Positions 37,676 to 47,884 of a DNA stretch of 64,000 bases are shown one piece after another. A program made the translations under genes and the position numbers. Under the pieces are notes generated by a model, which saw only the letters and a list, made by a program, of their open reading frames with translations, searched no databases and had not been told where the DNA came from. Position 1 is the first letter of the stretch; every line of letters begins with the position of its first letter. Location: positions 63,215,253 through 63,279,252 of the forward strand of contig NC_087062.1 in NCBI RefSeq assembly GCF_963678635.1, written 5' to 3'. Source of the stretch: Symsagittifera roscoffensis. Taxonomy: Eukaryota > Xenacoelomorpha > Acoela > Convolutidae.

Positions 37676-38060
37676 CTGAAACATTTCGAATCATCAGTCA
37701 GACCTTAAATCTAATCAAAATATATGTATCAACTTCTTTTATCGTCAAAGGTTTTTTTTTTATTCAAATTTGAAACATTTCATCGTATCAAATGCTTTTT
37801 CTGTAATTGGTTAACAAATTTTCCTTTTTGAAAGACAAAATTATTGACCAGCATCAAACCAACCTATAAGTCAAAACGCAGTTTATAATTTGATTTTATT
37901 TCCATTTGGAAATTTCCGACCGACTCTAGAAATTGTGCAATCTAATATTTTTTCAATTTTATCCTCACGACACTGCTCTTTTTTTGGATCCTAGGCCAGT
38001 GATTTAATTCGAAAACTATTCTTCTAATATTCTTCATGGTTTCTATTAATTTTTATCATC

Positions 38061-38333
38061 TTAAGGCAATTTATATTTCTTCTGTTCGAAATTTGTCGAA
38101 CCTCGTCCACGATAGTAATCATCCTCAATTTGACTTCGTTGAAATACTTCTCGGAAGTTGGGCTTGTACGATAAATTGTATCGAAAATCACTGTTTATTT
38201 CGTAGTTTTCATTACAACAATCGTCAATGGCTGTGAAGTGCGCGATGTATTGCGGATCACTGCTAATTCGGAGCCTGCGTTGGATCTCTTGTTCCAGAAC
38301 TAAGACACAAGTAAGTTCCGAATGAGTGGCCAC
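38061..38333 (-). CDS. Possible upstream exon, right copy
   Basis: Duplicate of 35,303-35,575 with His for Arg and Ser for Thr changes; same open frame. Same uncertainty as the left copy. Confidence 0.2.
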   Translation of the reverse strand: MATHSELTCVLVLEQEIQRRLRISSDPQYIAHFTAIDDCCNENYEINSDFRYNLSYKPNFREVFQRSQIEDDYYRGRGSTNFEQKKYKLP

Positions 38334-38660
38334 AAAAAATGAGACTTTTGCATTGCAAATTGAAAAATTCTGCTATCGCAAAAGACCGAAAGGCCAAGGT
38401 GCTTTTACTGCTACTTGAAATTCGGCGAACATTTGAAATGCGGAACTTACAAGCCAATATCTTCGCTGCCTATTGTATGTAAGATATTTGGAAAAATTAT
38501 ATGCGTTGGGATATAACTTCGTTTCACATGAACATCAAAAATTAACAATGAAACAGAAAAACTTTTACAGCAAAGGTCTACGGCCGTTGCAATTGTGAAT
38601 GCTGTTGAAATTATAAATCATTGCTTCAACGTAAAAATTACCAGTAAAAATGCAGTTTTA

Positions 38661-39155
38661 TTGTTCCGGCATTCGAAGAAAACGGAATATTTATGCTCGG
38701 TGTGGTTGTTTTCATTCAGTCAATTTTCACCGGTCGAAAAAATAATTTTCAACAAAAACTTATTGTACCCCATGCAAGATATTGACTTCTTGAGTTCAAA
38801 TCTAAAAAAAATGTTTTACCTCCGATTGTTTTTTTATAAAATTTTCAGGGTTTGGAAGTTGCCAAATTTGCCATGTTCTGGACTAAATTTTGCGCGCTTT
38901 GAAGAGTTTATTCATAATGCTGAGAGCGTAACGCGAACAATTTATGCGTGAAGAATATTCCTGCACAACAAAATCGTTCCAATTTGATTGAAGCTAGCTA
39001 ATTGGTCATATTAATTTCGTACGACTCAAAGTTTTACAGTTAGATATTATCCAAAATGTATAGGTTTTCAATATTTTTTTTTCAAAAACTATTCGATATG
39101 AATTAAGGGAGAGTCGGAACGTTCAGGGCTTTGCCTTGATATACGAGCAGTCTTG
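38661..39155 (-). mobile_element. B-subfamily hairpin element, minus orientation
   Basis: Full-length relative of the A family: right end gttccggcattcg..., left end ...gagtcggaacgttcagggct then a degenerate hairpin and gagcagtcttg. The middle (gttctggactaaattttgcg...) is shared with the plus-oriented B copy at 39,268. Non-coding. Confidence 0.65.
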
Positions 39156-39267
39156 TAACTCTTTTAAAAGCGTTAGATGCAGTAGCTTTTTTTGATTTTT
39201 GGAAAAACCTTTTCTATTGGTTTTAGGATAAAAATTAAAAATTCATTAAAACCGTACCTAAAAAATA

Positions 39268-39801
39268 GACACGACTGCTCATATTTTAGGTCAAAGCCCT
39301 GAATGTTCAGACTGCCCCTTAGTTAATATCGAATAGTTTCGGGGGAAAAAAATATTGTAAAACTATAAATTTTGGACAAAATCAAATTGTAAAACTTTGA
39401 GTCGTACCAAATTACTTCGAGCAAATTTGGATAAATAATTTTCGTTTTTGAAAGAAAAAAACATTGACCAGCATCAGATTGACCTACAAGCCAACTAGCT
39501 AGCCTCAATTCACTTTGGAACAATTTTTTTGCGCAGGATAATTTGCCACGCATAAATAATTCGCGTTACGCTCTCAGCATTATGATTAAATTCTTCAAAG
39601 CGCGCATGATTTAGTCCAGAACATGGCCTAATAATTGGAGGTAAAATATTTTTTTTAATTTCAACTTAGGAAGTCGATATCTTCATGGGGTATAAAAATT
39701 TTTGATTGAAAACTATTATTTCGATTGACGAAAGTTGGCTGAACATAAAAAAAACCACACCGAGCACAAATATTTCGTTTTCTTCGAAAGTCGGAACAAA
39801 A
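39268..39801 (+). mobile_element. B-subfamily hairpin element, plus orientation
   Basis: Begins acgactgctcatattttagg and ends gaaagtcggaacaaaaac. Inverted relative to the copy at 38,661-39,155 across a 112-bp spacer, so the two form an imperfect palindrome of about 1.1 kb. Confidence 0.65.
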
Positions 39802-42355
39802 ACAATGTATTTACGTAGATAATAAAATTCAGACTTGAAATCAGAAGATAATAGTGCTCTGCAGAGTTCAGTTTTGAGATTCATTCTGTTTCTACGTTTG
39901 CACAATCTTCAATTTTGCAGTGTTAGTTGATTAGATTAGAATTTACGGCCAAATAGATGACCTGGGATAAAAACGTTTGAATTTATAACGATGTATCTAG
40001 CTGGATGGCATCTAATACACTGATGGCGAAGGACGACAAAACAAGCGCTTAACATCAATATACATGCCACCATTTTTGTATCATTGAGTAACAAAAAACT
40101 CACAAACTCAATTGTCTGAATTTTGTATCAGCTTAATTGACTTCGGCCGAATTGTCTGGACGCGATATCAAATAGTAACATTTTTTGTTCGAAATTTAAA
40201 AACTTAAAAATCATAACAAAATTATGCAACTAATTTGCAATATTGTCTATAAAAATTTATCCCCAGGTTGACTTCCATCAACGAAAAATGCTCATCGCAC
40301 AATTTCAAAGACGGAGTGCATGGAAAATGTTTATCATACAAATTCCATATATGAAATTTGTACGATAAGCAAATTTTACTTTGATGCAAAAAAAAGAAGA
40401 AAAAATTCAAGTTTCAGGGATTTTTTTTCTCTGTTTTTTATCCCAATATCATTTTCATGCTTAATGCTTAGCTAAACATTTTTGGGAATACATTTCATGC
40501 AAAAATTTGTGTTTTTTTGCCTATAACGTAGTCCAGGCTGAATTTCTTTATACAAAAACAACAAAACTGACCGAGAACTTTTATGCGAAACTAGACTAGA
40601 AATTTTTATAGCTTTTACATTGTAAGATCTTTTTTAGTTTCTCCAAATAATTTCAGGCCACGGTTTTTTGTCTTGTAAAATTTTTGACCAAAAATTTTCT
40701 AGCCATATACAAAAATTTAAAAAGTTCATTCATAATTTTGAGTTAAACTTGAGTATTTTTTCATACTTAATTACTTAAATGCCGAATATTTGTGTAATTT
40801 TTTCCCTTCAACACATGGGGTTTCTCTTATGGGAGAAAATAATTAGTTTTTGTGTTTTCGGAGAAAACACTAAAATATTTAACAAAACATAAAAAGTTAT
40901 AAGTTTTTGACTCATGGAAAAATGCTTGGCATATAATTTTCATATATGAAAAATGCTTATCGTAGAGTTTTTTACAATTTTCTGTAGTATGAAGTTGTAC
41001 AAAAAAGTATGATGAACATTTTTTCCATATATAAAAATTGCAAGCATTTTTGGTCATCCCGGATCGACTAGCTAAAAATAACTGATTTTGGAAAGAAGGA
41101 TTATTCTGAAAAATGAATGCAAAATGTTTTTTGATTATGAAGGACACGTACTTTGCAATTTTCAAACAAAATTATAAGTGAATCGATGAAAAGCAAACAG
41201 CATTCACGTTTTCATATAAATGACTCCATATTCATATTTGAGCTAGAACAGCTTTTGCACGGATCAAAAATATGAAAGTCTACGAAAAGCATTTATCGAT
41301 AATTTTTCAAGGCGTTCGTTGCTGTAACTTGATTATGGATGCTTTTCGATAAATGATTTTGAACAACTGTAGATATATTGTTTTCTATTTGTGCGAAAAT
41401 CGCGGACGTACTTTTTTTTTCGAAATTAGGCTATTTGGAGGCGTTACTTTAACGGCAATGGCTTTTTGACGATCTGCCAAGTTTCTTAGTTGTAAACAAT
41501 AACTTCGAAGTTTATTTAGAACATTAAATCACCAATTATATTTTTTCAAGGAAGGTAGATCAATTGGCATGAATATGTGAAAGAAAATGAGAGAAAGAAA
41601 AACCAGTTGCTTATCAGATAAAATTAAAGTTTTTTATGAACTTTAATTTTACTGTTCCGTAAAACTCCTTTGTCCTAATTATGATAATGTCCTTTCTTGA
41701 GGCCAAAATTTTGAGCTAAGTTTGGACTGTTCACTGTCGTTTTTACTGACCAGTTTCAATATGCAAAATATAGTTAACAAAGAGCGTTCGAAATCTAGAT
41801 GAATGTTTATCTGTAGCTTCGCCTTCAAGCTTCAACGCTGTTGTTATGCAACCTCCCGATTGTCTTTGATGTCCAAAAAAAATTAGCTTGTTAAGTGATC
41901 TCTGTTGTCACGTGATGCCAACATGCTCAATTGTTCATCTAGTTTTCAGGATCTTTCAAAAAATGGTTTTTCAATACAGTTCTGACTTCACCAAAGCGTT
42001 CTATCTCAAGTATTTTTCCAAGTATTTTTCCTTGTCAATCTCTTTTACAATCCCTTTTGGTTCATTTTTCAATTTTTTGCAATGTTTATTACCGAATAGT
42101 TGAATTAATGACGGCAAAAGTGGAGAAGATTTTTCTTTCCCCTCACCCACGTGGGACTTTTTATATACATGAAAAAATTTGATCGCAGAGCTCGATTGTG
42201 ATGAAAATTTATAAAAAATGACAAGCGACTAATTAAGCTACGACAAACAAAACTGTTTTTCAGGACTAAACCTTGTAAAACTGAGTAAAGTAAAATTGAT
42301 GCTCATTTTCAGAAAAAAGAGCCAGCCGTGGGTACAATTGAAAAAACTCGAGGAG
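39802..42355. other. AT-rich region with small foldbacks, no gene recognised
   Basis: Short inverted repeats around tccatatatgaaatttgtacg (about 40,310-40,385) and ttcatatatgaaaaatgctt (about 40,930-41,040), and a pair aaaagcatttatcgat / gcttttcgataaatga (about 41,284-41,370). Open frames are short and low-complexity. 41,930-42,180 is similar to 43,480-43,720 (see that entry). Confidence 0.5.
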
Positions 42356-42901
42356 TTTTGTTCCGACTTTCGATACGAAAGTAACGGAATATTTGTGCTC
42401 GGGGTGGGTTTTTTTTTCTTCAGACAAATTTCGACTTTTTAACTAGCCATTTTTGACGGAATTTTTTTATATCATTCGAAAGGTATTGTTGTCCTGAGCT
42501 CAAATTTGAAAAGATATTTCACCTGTGATCATTTTTCGTAAAGTTATGCTGATTTAAAGATTGCCATTTTGGCCAATTTGGGACAATTAACGCGCGATAT
42601 ATTTCGCGCTATTAACGCTTAAGCGGAGAGTTAATCCGTCTTAGAAATCGTTCCAAATTGGTTAAAAGAAGCTTATTCGCCATAATTGGTTTGTTACAAG
42701 GAGCAAAATCTATTCTTTTGTATTTTGTATGGCGTGTCGGGGGATGATTCTCATAAAAAATTTCAAATTTTAGAAAAAAAAAAAGTTTTTTTTTTTCATT
42801 TTATTTTTTCTTACATTTAATTTTTATATGTTATTACTGCTCCATAAACCTTAAAAGGCAGTCGGAACATTCAGGGCTTCGCCCTGATACGAGCAGTCTT
42901 G
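42356..42901 (-). mobile_element. A-family hairpin element, copy 5 (minus)
   Basis: Reverse-oriented copy with both hairpins: ACTTTCGATACGAAAGT at the low-coordinate end and TCAGGGCTTCGCCCTGA at the high end. Poly-T tracts near 42,780-42,800. Head-to-tail with the next copy, with about 5 bp between. Confidence 0.8.
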
Positions 42902-42906
42902 TTGGT

Positions 42907-43443
42907 TTTTTGTTCCGACTTTCGATACGAAAGTAACGGAATATTTGTGCTCAGGGTGGGTTTTTTTTCTTCAGACAAATTTCGACTTTTTAACAAGCCA
43001 TTTTTGACGGAATCTTTTTATATCATTCGAAAAGTATTGTTGTCCTGAGCTTCAATTTGAAAAGACATTTCACCTGTGGTCTTTTTTAAAAAAGTTATGG
43101 CGGTTTAAAGATTTTCATTTTTGCAAATTTGGGACAATTAACGCGCTATATTTTTCGCGCTATTAACGCAAAAGCGGAGATTTAATACGCATTAGAAATT
43201 GTTCCAAAATGGTTGAAAGAAGCTTAATTGTCATAATTGAATTGTTACAAGGAGCGAAATCTATTCAAGTGTACTTTATATGGCGTGTGGGGGATAGTTT
43301 TCATAAAAAAAAATTTCAAACTTAAAGAGAAAAAAAATTTCAATTTGTTTTATTACATTTAACTTTTTAATATTATTAGTGCCCAATAAACCTTAAAAGG
43401 AAGTCGGAACATTCAAGGCTTCGCCCTGATACGAGCAGTCTTG
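42907..43443 (-). mobile_element. A-family hairpin element, copy 6 (minus)
   Basis: Same orientation as copy 5 and directly after it. Left hairpin has one change (TCAAGGCTTCGCCCTGA). Internal GCGC palindrome decayed. Confidence 0.8.
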
Positions 43444-44099
43444 TTTCCACTTTAATCCTTTCACTTCTCATATAACCACCACCAAGCTTAAGAAACAGCT
43501 GCCTGTTTCCTTCTGGACATCCTGCTGACTAACCCTATCACCTTCATATTGACCCAGCCCTAGTATTTTTCCTGTGTTCTTGCTGCCAACAATCACTCTT
43601 GGTTGTTTTTTTATTTTTTCATATTGTTCATGACCGAATGTTTGAAAAAACCTGGTCAAAAGTGGAAAAGATCTTCAACTACCTGGGATTTTTAATAACT
43701 GTGATGAATTGATTGTGATGGAACGTGATAAATATAACACGCGGACTAATATGTTTTTTCATACTTTATAAGTTTTTTAGTTGTTGTACGAGTTATTGGG
43801 GCTAAACGCGCAATGTTACGAAGTAAACATTGAAGAGCAAGTATGCTGAATTATTAGTTTGTACACCGAGCCGAACTCCATTGCTTTATGACTATTTTAA
43901 AATAGTTTTTTAGAATTGAAATTGAAAGGTGGAGGGAAACTGGATTAGAAACGAATCTTTGAAAATAATCGTTCATCCATGAAATTGACGCTCATGCTCA
44001 ACGGGAAAGAATCAGCCATATGAACAAAAGAATAAATTTGATCAGTTTTTGGCGCTTTTTCACTTTAACAACTTTATTTCAATTTTTTGGCTCCATAGT
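43444..44099. other. Diverged duplicate of flanking DNA, no gene recognised
   Basis: 43,580-43,710 (tattgttcatgaccgaatg..., caaaagtggaaaagatcttc) resembles 42,050-42,140 (aatgtttattaccgaatag..., caaaagtggagaagattttt). The two A copies therefore lie between diverged direct repeats. A 63-codon minus frame at 43,468-43,659 is not convincing as a gene. Confidence 0.4.
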
Positions 44100-44796
44100 T
44101 GTTTTACATGTTATTGTAGCAATTCAACTTGTGCGTGCTCAATTTAACTGATTGTGCAAAATGACCAGTCTCCCCGCAAGAAAAACAAACCTCCTTATGC
44201 GCACGCTCTGGTTGTCATTTGATTGTTGCCTTTACGTTCAAAACCAATGGTCCCGAGCTTCCGCCATCGTACAAAAAGTGTGAGGTTAAACTTCTTTAGA
44301 CACTCTTTAGTCAAATTGCACAATTCAGAAAAAAGTTACTTTGCAGCAAGAGCCGAGTACAGCTGCCTACTCACTAGGTAAAGCTTTTAAAAGTTGATCC
44401 CTTAAAAAAAGGTTCAACAGTATTCATGTCCACAGATTTTATACCAATCAGTCCAGCTAAACGTTTAAGATCCGATATGATCACCTCCACCGGTTCGACA
44501 AAAATTAATTTCCGACTGATGAACAATTCGCAGGCTTCAGATGGCCTCATCGGAGACGCCTTTGGCAGTGCAAATTTCAACTTGTCGTAGTCTCCCATCG
44601 CCTTTTCATCCAACTCGTCAAAAACGTTAAATGTACTACCTTCCAGAAACAAATGCAGGATGTTCTGTAGATCTGTCCACGTCTGCAGCTTGCTGATGAC
44701 TTCAAACTCTATCTCCCACTCAGTAAACTATTTTGCTTTTGACGGTAAACCAGCATGAAGGCGACTAACTTTATCTAGTTTCATTGCCCTGCCAAG
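44100..44796 (-). pseudogene. Second retrotransposon gag remnant
   Basis: Minus frame 44,374-44,652 plus in-frame sequence up to 44,796 (one stop after PSKAK) reads as a retrotransposon Gag capsid region: FTEWEIEFEVI...LQTW, LFLEGSTFNVFDELDEKAMG, DYDKLKFALPKA, FISRKL...EPVEVIISDLKRLAGLIG. Further 3' (about 44,170-44,200) CFSCGETGHFAQS is a zinc knuckle CX2CX4H whose last Cys codon is lost (Val). Different from the 1-27 kb element. No pol was found next to it. Confidence 0.65.
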
Positions 44797-44939
44797 ATAG
44801 CTTGTTCAAATAGTCAATTGACTTCAGTATTTGTAGTTCTTATAATTGTAAAATCTAACAGCCTAATCAGTACTTGTACACAAAGCAAAAGTCATCTAAT
44901 GAAAATTAAAAGAAATGTAATGAACATTAGTTCGATCAG

Positions 44940-45061
44940 CGTTAAATTTCATCCATTGACAGCCTTATTAGTCTGCAGGCCAAATTTTGTAACAATCGGA
45001 CAACCTAAACTGTATTTTTATTAGTAAAAATACGCAAGTGGGGAGAAAAGGAAAAAGAGCC
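44940..45061 (+). mobile_element. hAT-like MITE, right-half fragment
   Basis: Shares 'ttattagtctgcaggccaa...aacaatcgga' and the end aaggaaaaagagcc with the MITE at 45,218. The left half is missing. A short perfect hairpin (CGGCTC...GAGCCG, 45,067-45,086) lies just beyond it. Confidence 0.5.
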
Positions 45062-45217
45062 CAATAGCGGCTCTCCGTCAGGAGCCGAACAGCTTTTATG
45101 TTGGTCCTTTCCTTTGTGAATAATTTGTCATTAGAAAAAACTTGACGTTTTTCCGGTCTCCTAACCCCCTCGTAAAATAACAAAGACTGTTTTGCGGCAT
45201 TTTGCATGTCAAAAATA

Positions 45218-45413
45218 GGCTCTTTTTCCTTTCCCCCACCTCGAACAGCATAAATTTTATAGTCTGACGAGTGGTTTTACAAGGTTCATTATGAAGACCA
45301 AAGATATTTCTCATGGCCTAATTAGTCTGCTTAAAAATTTTCATGACAATCGGAAAAAGTGAATAGTAATTATAATTATAAAAATTTGCAGGTGGGGGGA
45401 AGGAAAAAGAGCC
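45218..45413 (+). mobile_element. hAT-like MITE, type I, complete
   Basis: 196 bp, non-coding. Terminal inverted repeats of about 24 bp beginning GGCTCTTTTTCCTTTCCCCC and ending with its complement. Flanked by 8-bp direct repeats caaaaata (45,210-45,217) and caaaatta (45,414-45,421), 7 of 8 matching. Close relative at 47,686-47,884. Confidence 0.8.
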
Positions 45414-45421
45414 CAAAATTA

Positions 45422-45525
45422 GGGTGAAAATTTTGTTCACTTGTTCACGCTGACACGTGCTAAAGCAATTTGTTTACAAGAAAAAATTTTATTTAAAAAA
45501 ACAAAGGGGGAACTGGAAAAGAGCC
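45422..45525 (-). mobile_element. hAT-like MITE, type II, half copy
   Basis: The outer half of a type II element: it ends gggggaactggaaaagagcc at 45,525 and carries gttcacttgttcacgctgac, the complement of an internal segment of the complete copy at 48,418-48,637. It stops abruptly next to the type I element. Confidence 0.6.
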
Positions 45526-45593
45526 AAAAAATGTTATACTTTTGACATGATTTTTTTTCTTCAAAAACGTACGGACAGTAGAAGCTGTAAAAA

Positions 45594-45950
45594 TTAGTTT
45601 TTCCCACCCATTATAGTCACCAAATCCCAAGACTGTAAAAGACATAACACAGCTAAATCAATCACTGCTTGGACGACTGTGATGAAGAAAAGCAAAAAAC
45701 TGTTTGTGAGCGATGGGTAAAGTAAGGTGATGATTTTTTGCTCTGTACAGTACTCACAATTTTCTGCTGTTGATCTATGATTGCAACTCCTGATAAACTC
45801 ATCTTGAACTCTGTGTTCGACATTCTCCAGTGATATTATGTTGTCCATTTTCTTCATCGAGCTCATCATAATCGTGCACCAAATGGAACATGCAAAGAGA
45901 AACAACGACATCAACACTGTCAGCCATACTGCAATCGAGCTTTTTTCCAC
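45594..45950 (-). CDS. Small two-helix membrane protein or exon, unidentified
   Basis: 118-codon minus frame with two clear hydrophobic helices (about residues 8-30 and 78-106) and a Cys-rich polar segment between (CNHRSTAENCEYCTEQK). It opens with GTG, not ATG. The first ATG is about codon 14, inside helix 1, but a splice acceptor (ttgcag at about 45,931) lies in the frame, so it may be an internal exon. A two-helix plus Cys-loop layout recalls a tetraspanin fragment, but no CCG motif is seen. A TATA-like run lies near 45,970-45,985. Function unknown. Confidence 0.3.
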   Translation of the reverse strand: MEKSSIAVWLTVLMSLFLFACSIWCTIMMSSMKKMDNIISLENVEHRVQDEFIRSCNHRSTAENCEYCTEQKIITLLYPSLTNSFLLFFITVVQAVIDLAVLCLLQSWDLVTIMGGKN

Positions 45951-46237
45951 TTATTCACCCATGCTTGGTTCTTATATACATATATTTTGCTTTCTAACTC
46001 TATACACTGAATTCGTTTGCAAATTGTAGTATCTTGCGGTTTTTTCCTCCCTCACGTACCAATTTTTTTAATGTTTTTTTTGTTCGTGTTTCTCGATTGT
46101 TCCAAACTTTGGTATTCGGACTAATTAGGCTATGAAAAACATTTTTTAGTCTTCATACCTATCGCTACACCATAAAAGTGATGCTTATAAGTGATCTGAG
46201 GGGGTAGAAGCCTATTTTACAATTTTTCTATGGATTA

Positions 46238-46632
46238 TACACTGGATGCAAATTCAGGCTTTAACTTTCTAAAAAGCCTAACTTTAAGGACCATTTTGGA
46301 CAAAATTTTCCTTGACATTTCCACAAAATTTTTACGTCGACCGACAGTAAATGATATGAATTACCCTCTCATTTTTTAATTTGATGCTAGTTTCATTTTT
46401 TAATTTGATGCACTCACCAGTTTTTTCAGGGCCTGAAAATGCCAGTTTTTATCGTTTGCGCTAGATTTTGCATCAAATTAAAAATTGAGACTTTCAGAGA
46501 GGGTAGTTCATATCATGTCGATGTAAAAATTTTAATAAAATTTTAAGTAATTTTTGTCCAAAATGGTCCTTAAAGTAAGGTTTTTTAGAGTGTAAAAGCC
46601 TGAACTTGCGTTTAATTTTGTCCACTAGTGTA
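46238..46632. mobile_element. Mariner-type foldback (MITE)
   Basis: 395-bp imperfect palindrome: each arm of about 150 bp runs from TACACTGG/TACACTAGTGGACAAAA inward through cagg(c)ttt..., aaggaccattttggacaaaa and gatatgaa(c/t)taccctct. The outer ends match the ends of the Tc1/mariner element at 47,367-48,993 and it is bounded by TA. No transposase. Confidence 0.75.
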
Positions 46633-46635
46633 AAA

Positions 46636-47163
46636 CTATGCAATATGAGAAGAAAGTGGAAAGTGAAAACTGCCTGGAAACGCCATGAACGGGTAGTATC
46701 CAAAGATCTCAGGCTGAGTGCAAAACACAGAGTAAGTGAAGATAGTGCCAAAAATAGGCACCACTATCAGTGCGAAAACCTCGAAGACTAATAGTAACAC
46801 TGTATCATCTAGTATTTGATTAAAATCTGTGAACATATTTCTCCGAGTGAAGTTCAATAAATTGAGACAGAATAGTATGTTTTGAACTACCCGGAAAAAC
46901 CAAGGACTGTTCACTTCGCAGCAGAACAAATCATCGGGGTAGAAATGTTGCCCTCTCATCAGAAAAAAGTCAGCCTTTGAAACTCTTATAAAGAGAATGA
47001 CACATAAACAGTCGTAAACTGCAGTTTCGAAGAAAAAAGTCAACTTGCAACAAAGCGCAGAGTGATTAATCGCGTAATGTACCATGATAGAAATCTGAGA
47101 AAATAATCCGACAAGCATTAAAGCGACATAAATAAATCCAATGAAGACAGTGCCCAAGTCCAT
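46636..47163 (-). CDS. Multi-pass membrane protein ORF, possible 7TM-receptor N-half
   Basis: 175 codons from ATG, no intron needed. About four hydrophobic helices: residues 5-30, 38-60, 88-106 and 120-148. Helix 1 starts a few residues from the N-terminus. After helix 3 comes NFTRRNMFTDF, placed where a DRY-like motif would be. Such a layout fits TM1-TM4 of a rhodopsin-like receptor, though no diagnostic motif is intact. The stop (TAG, 46,636-46,638) is four bases from the mariner foldback at 46,632, so the gene may have been cut. The receptor-like exons near 37.5 and 34.8 kb lie downstream on the same strand, which may or may not be coincidence. Confidence 0.4.
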   Translation of the reverse strand: MDLGTVFIGFIYVALMLVGLFSQISIMVHYAINHSALCCKLTFFFETAVYDCLCVILFIRVSKADFFLMRGQHFYPDDLFCCEVNSPWFFRVVQNILFCLNLLNFTRRNMFTDFNQILDDTVLLLVFEVFALIVVPIFGTIFTYSVFCTQPEIFGYYPFMAFPGSFHFPLSSHIA

Positions 47164-47225
47164 AATTCGATTTTATGAAAACAACTAGGACAAGCGTAAC
47201 ACGTGCAATTTAAGGTTCGTGGAAC

Positions 47226-47303
47226 CCAAAAAAATTGATTTTTTTCCAGTTCCCTTATTAATTTTTTTTGAAATTCGAGCCATGAAAGTTGATTTTAAAT
47301 GAT
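47226..47303 (+). mobile_element. hAT-like MITE, type II, left-end fragment
   Basis: ttttttccagttccc..., then gaaattcgagccatgaaagt... parallels the left arm of the complete type II copy at 48,418. It ends where the next MITE begins (GGCTC at 47,304). Confidence 0.5.
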
Positions 47304-47685
47304 GGCTCTTTTCCACTTATCTTCCACATATCAAATTTTCTATTTCCTCAGTGGTCTTACGTGTTTCACACTGGAGGACAAAATTCAGCGCAAGCTAGAC
47401 TTCTTTTTAGCAAATTTTAATCTTAGAGCGGAAAAAAATGTGGTCGTACGCTGCATGTTTATTGAACAGGAAATGCTTTTGTTTGTTCAGTTTCTTTAAA
47501 AGTTTACATTGAAAATGGTTCGTTACGATTTTACCGAAGGAAACCAAATAGATGGAGCGATTAAATCTGGGGCAACTTTTGAAGAAATTTTAGGAGTTTT
47601 CTGACGCCAAAAATGAACAGTTCAAAAAATTTGGCAAAAACTTATTTTAACTGGCAGTGTTGCTGACCGAATAGGGAGGGGCGTC

Positions 47686-47884
47686 GGCTCTTTTTCCTTT
47701 TTCCCCCACCTCACTCAAACATTAATTTTATGGTTTAACGAGTGGTTTTACAAGGTTATTTATGAAGACGAAATATGTTTGTCATGGCCTAATTAGTCTG
47801 CATGTAAATTTTCATGACAATAGGAAAAAGTGAACAGTAACTTAAAACATAAAAATTTGCAGGTGGGGGGAAGGAAAAAGAGCG
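47686..47884 (+). mobile_element. hAT-like MITE, type I, inside the mariner
   Basis: 199 bp, same sequence type as 45,218-45,413. Direct repeats ggggcgtc (47,678-47,685) and ggggcgta (47,885-47,892), 7 of 8. The final TIR base is G instead of C. Confidence 0.8.

Larger units (their letters stand above)
36580..38798. repeat. 2.76-kb tandem duplication, right copy
   Basis: Right copy of the segment at 33,824-36,041. It continues into the rest of the B element without an A insertion, so it preserves the pre-insertion sequence. Confidence 0.92.
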
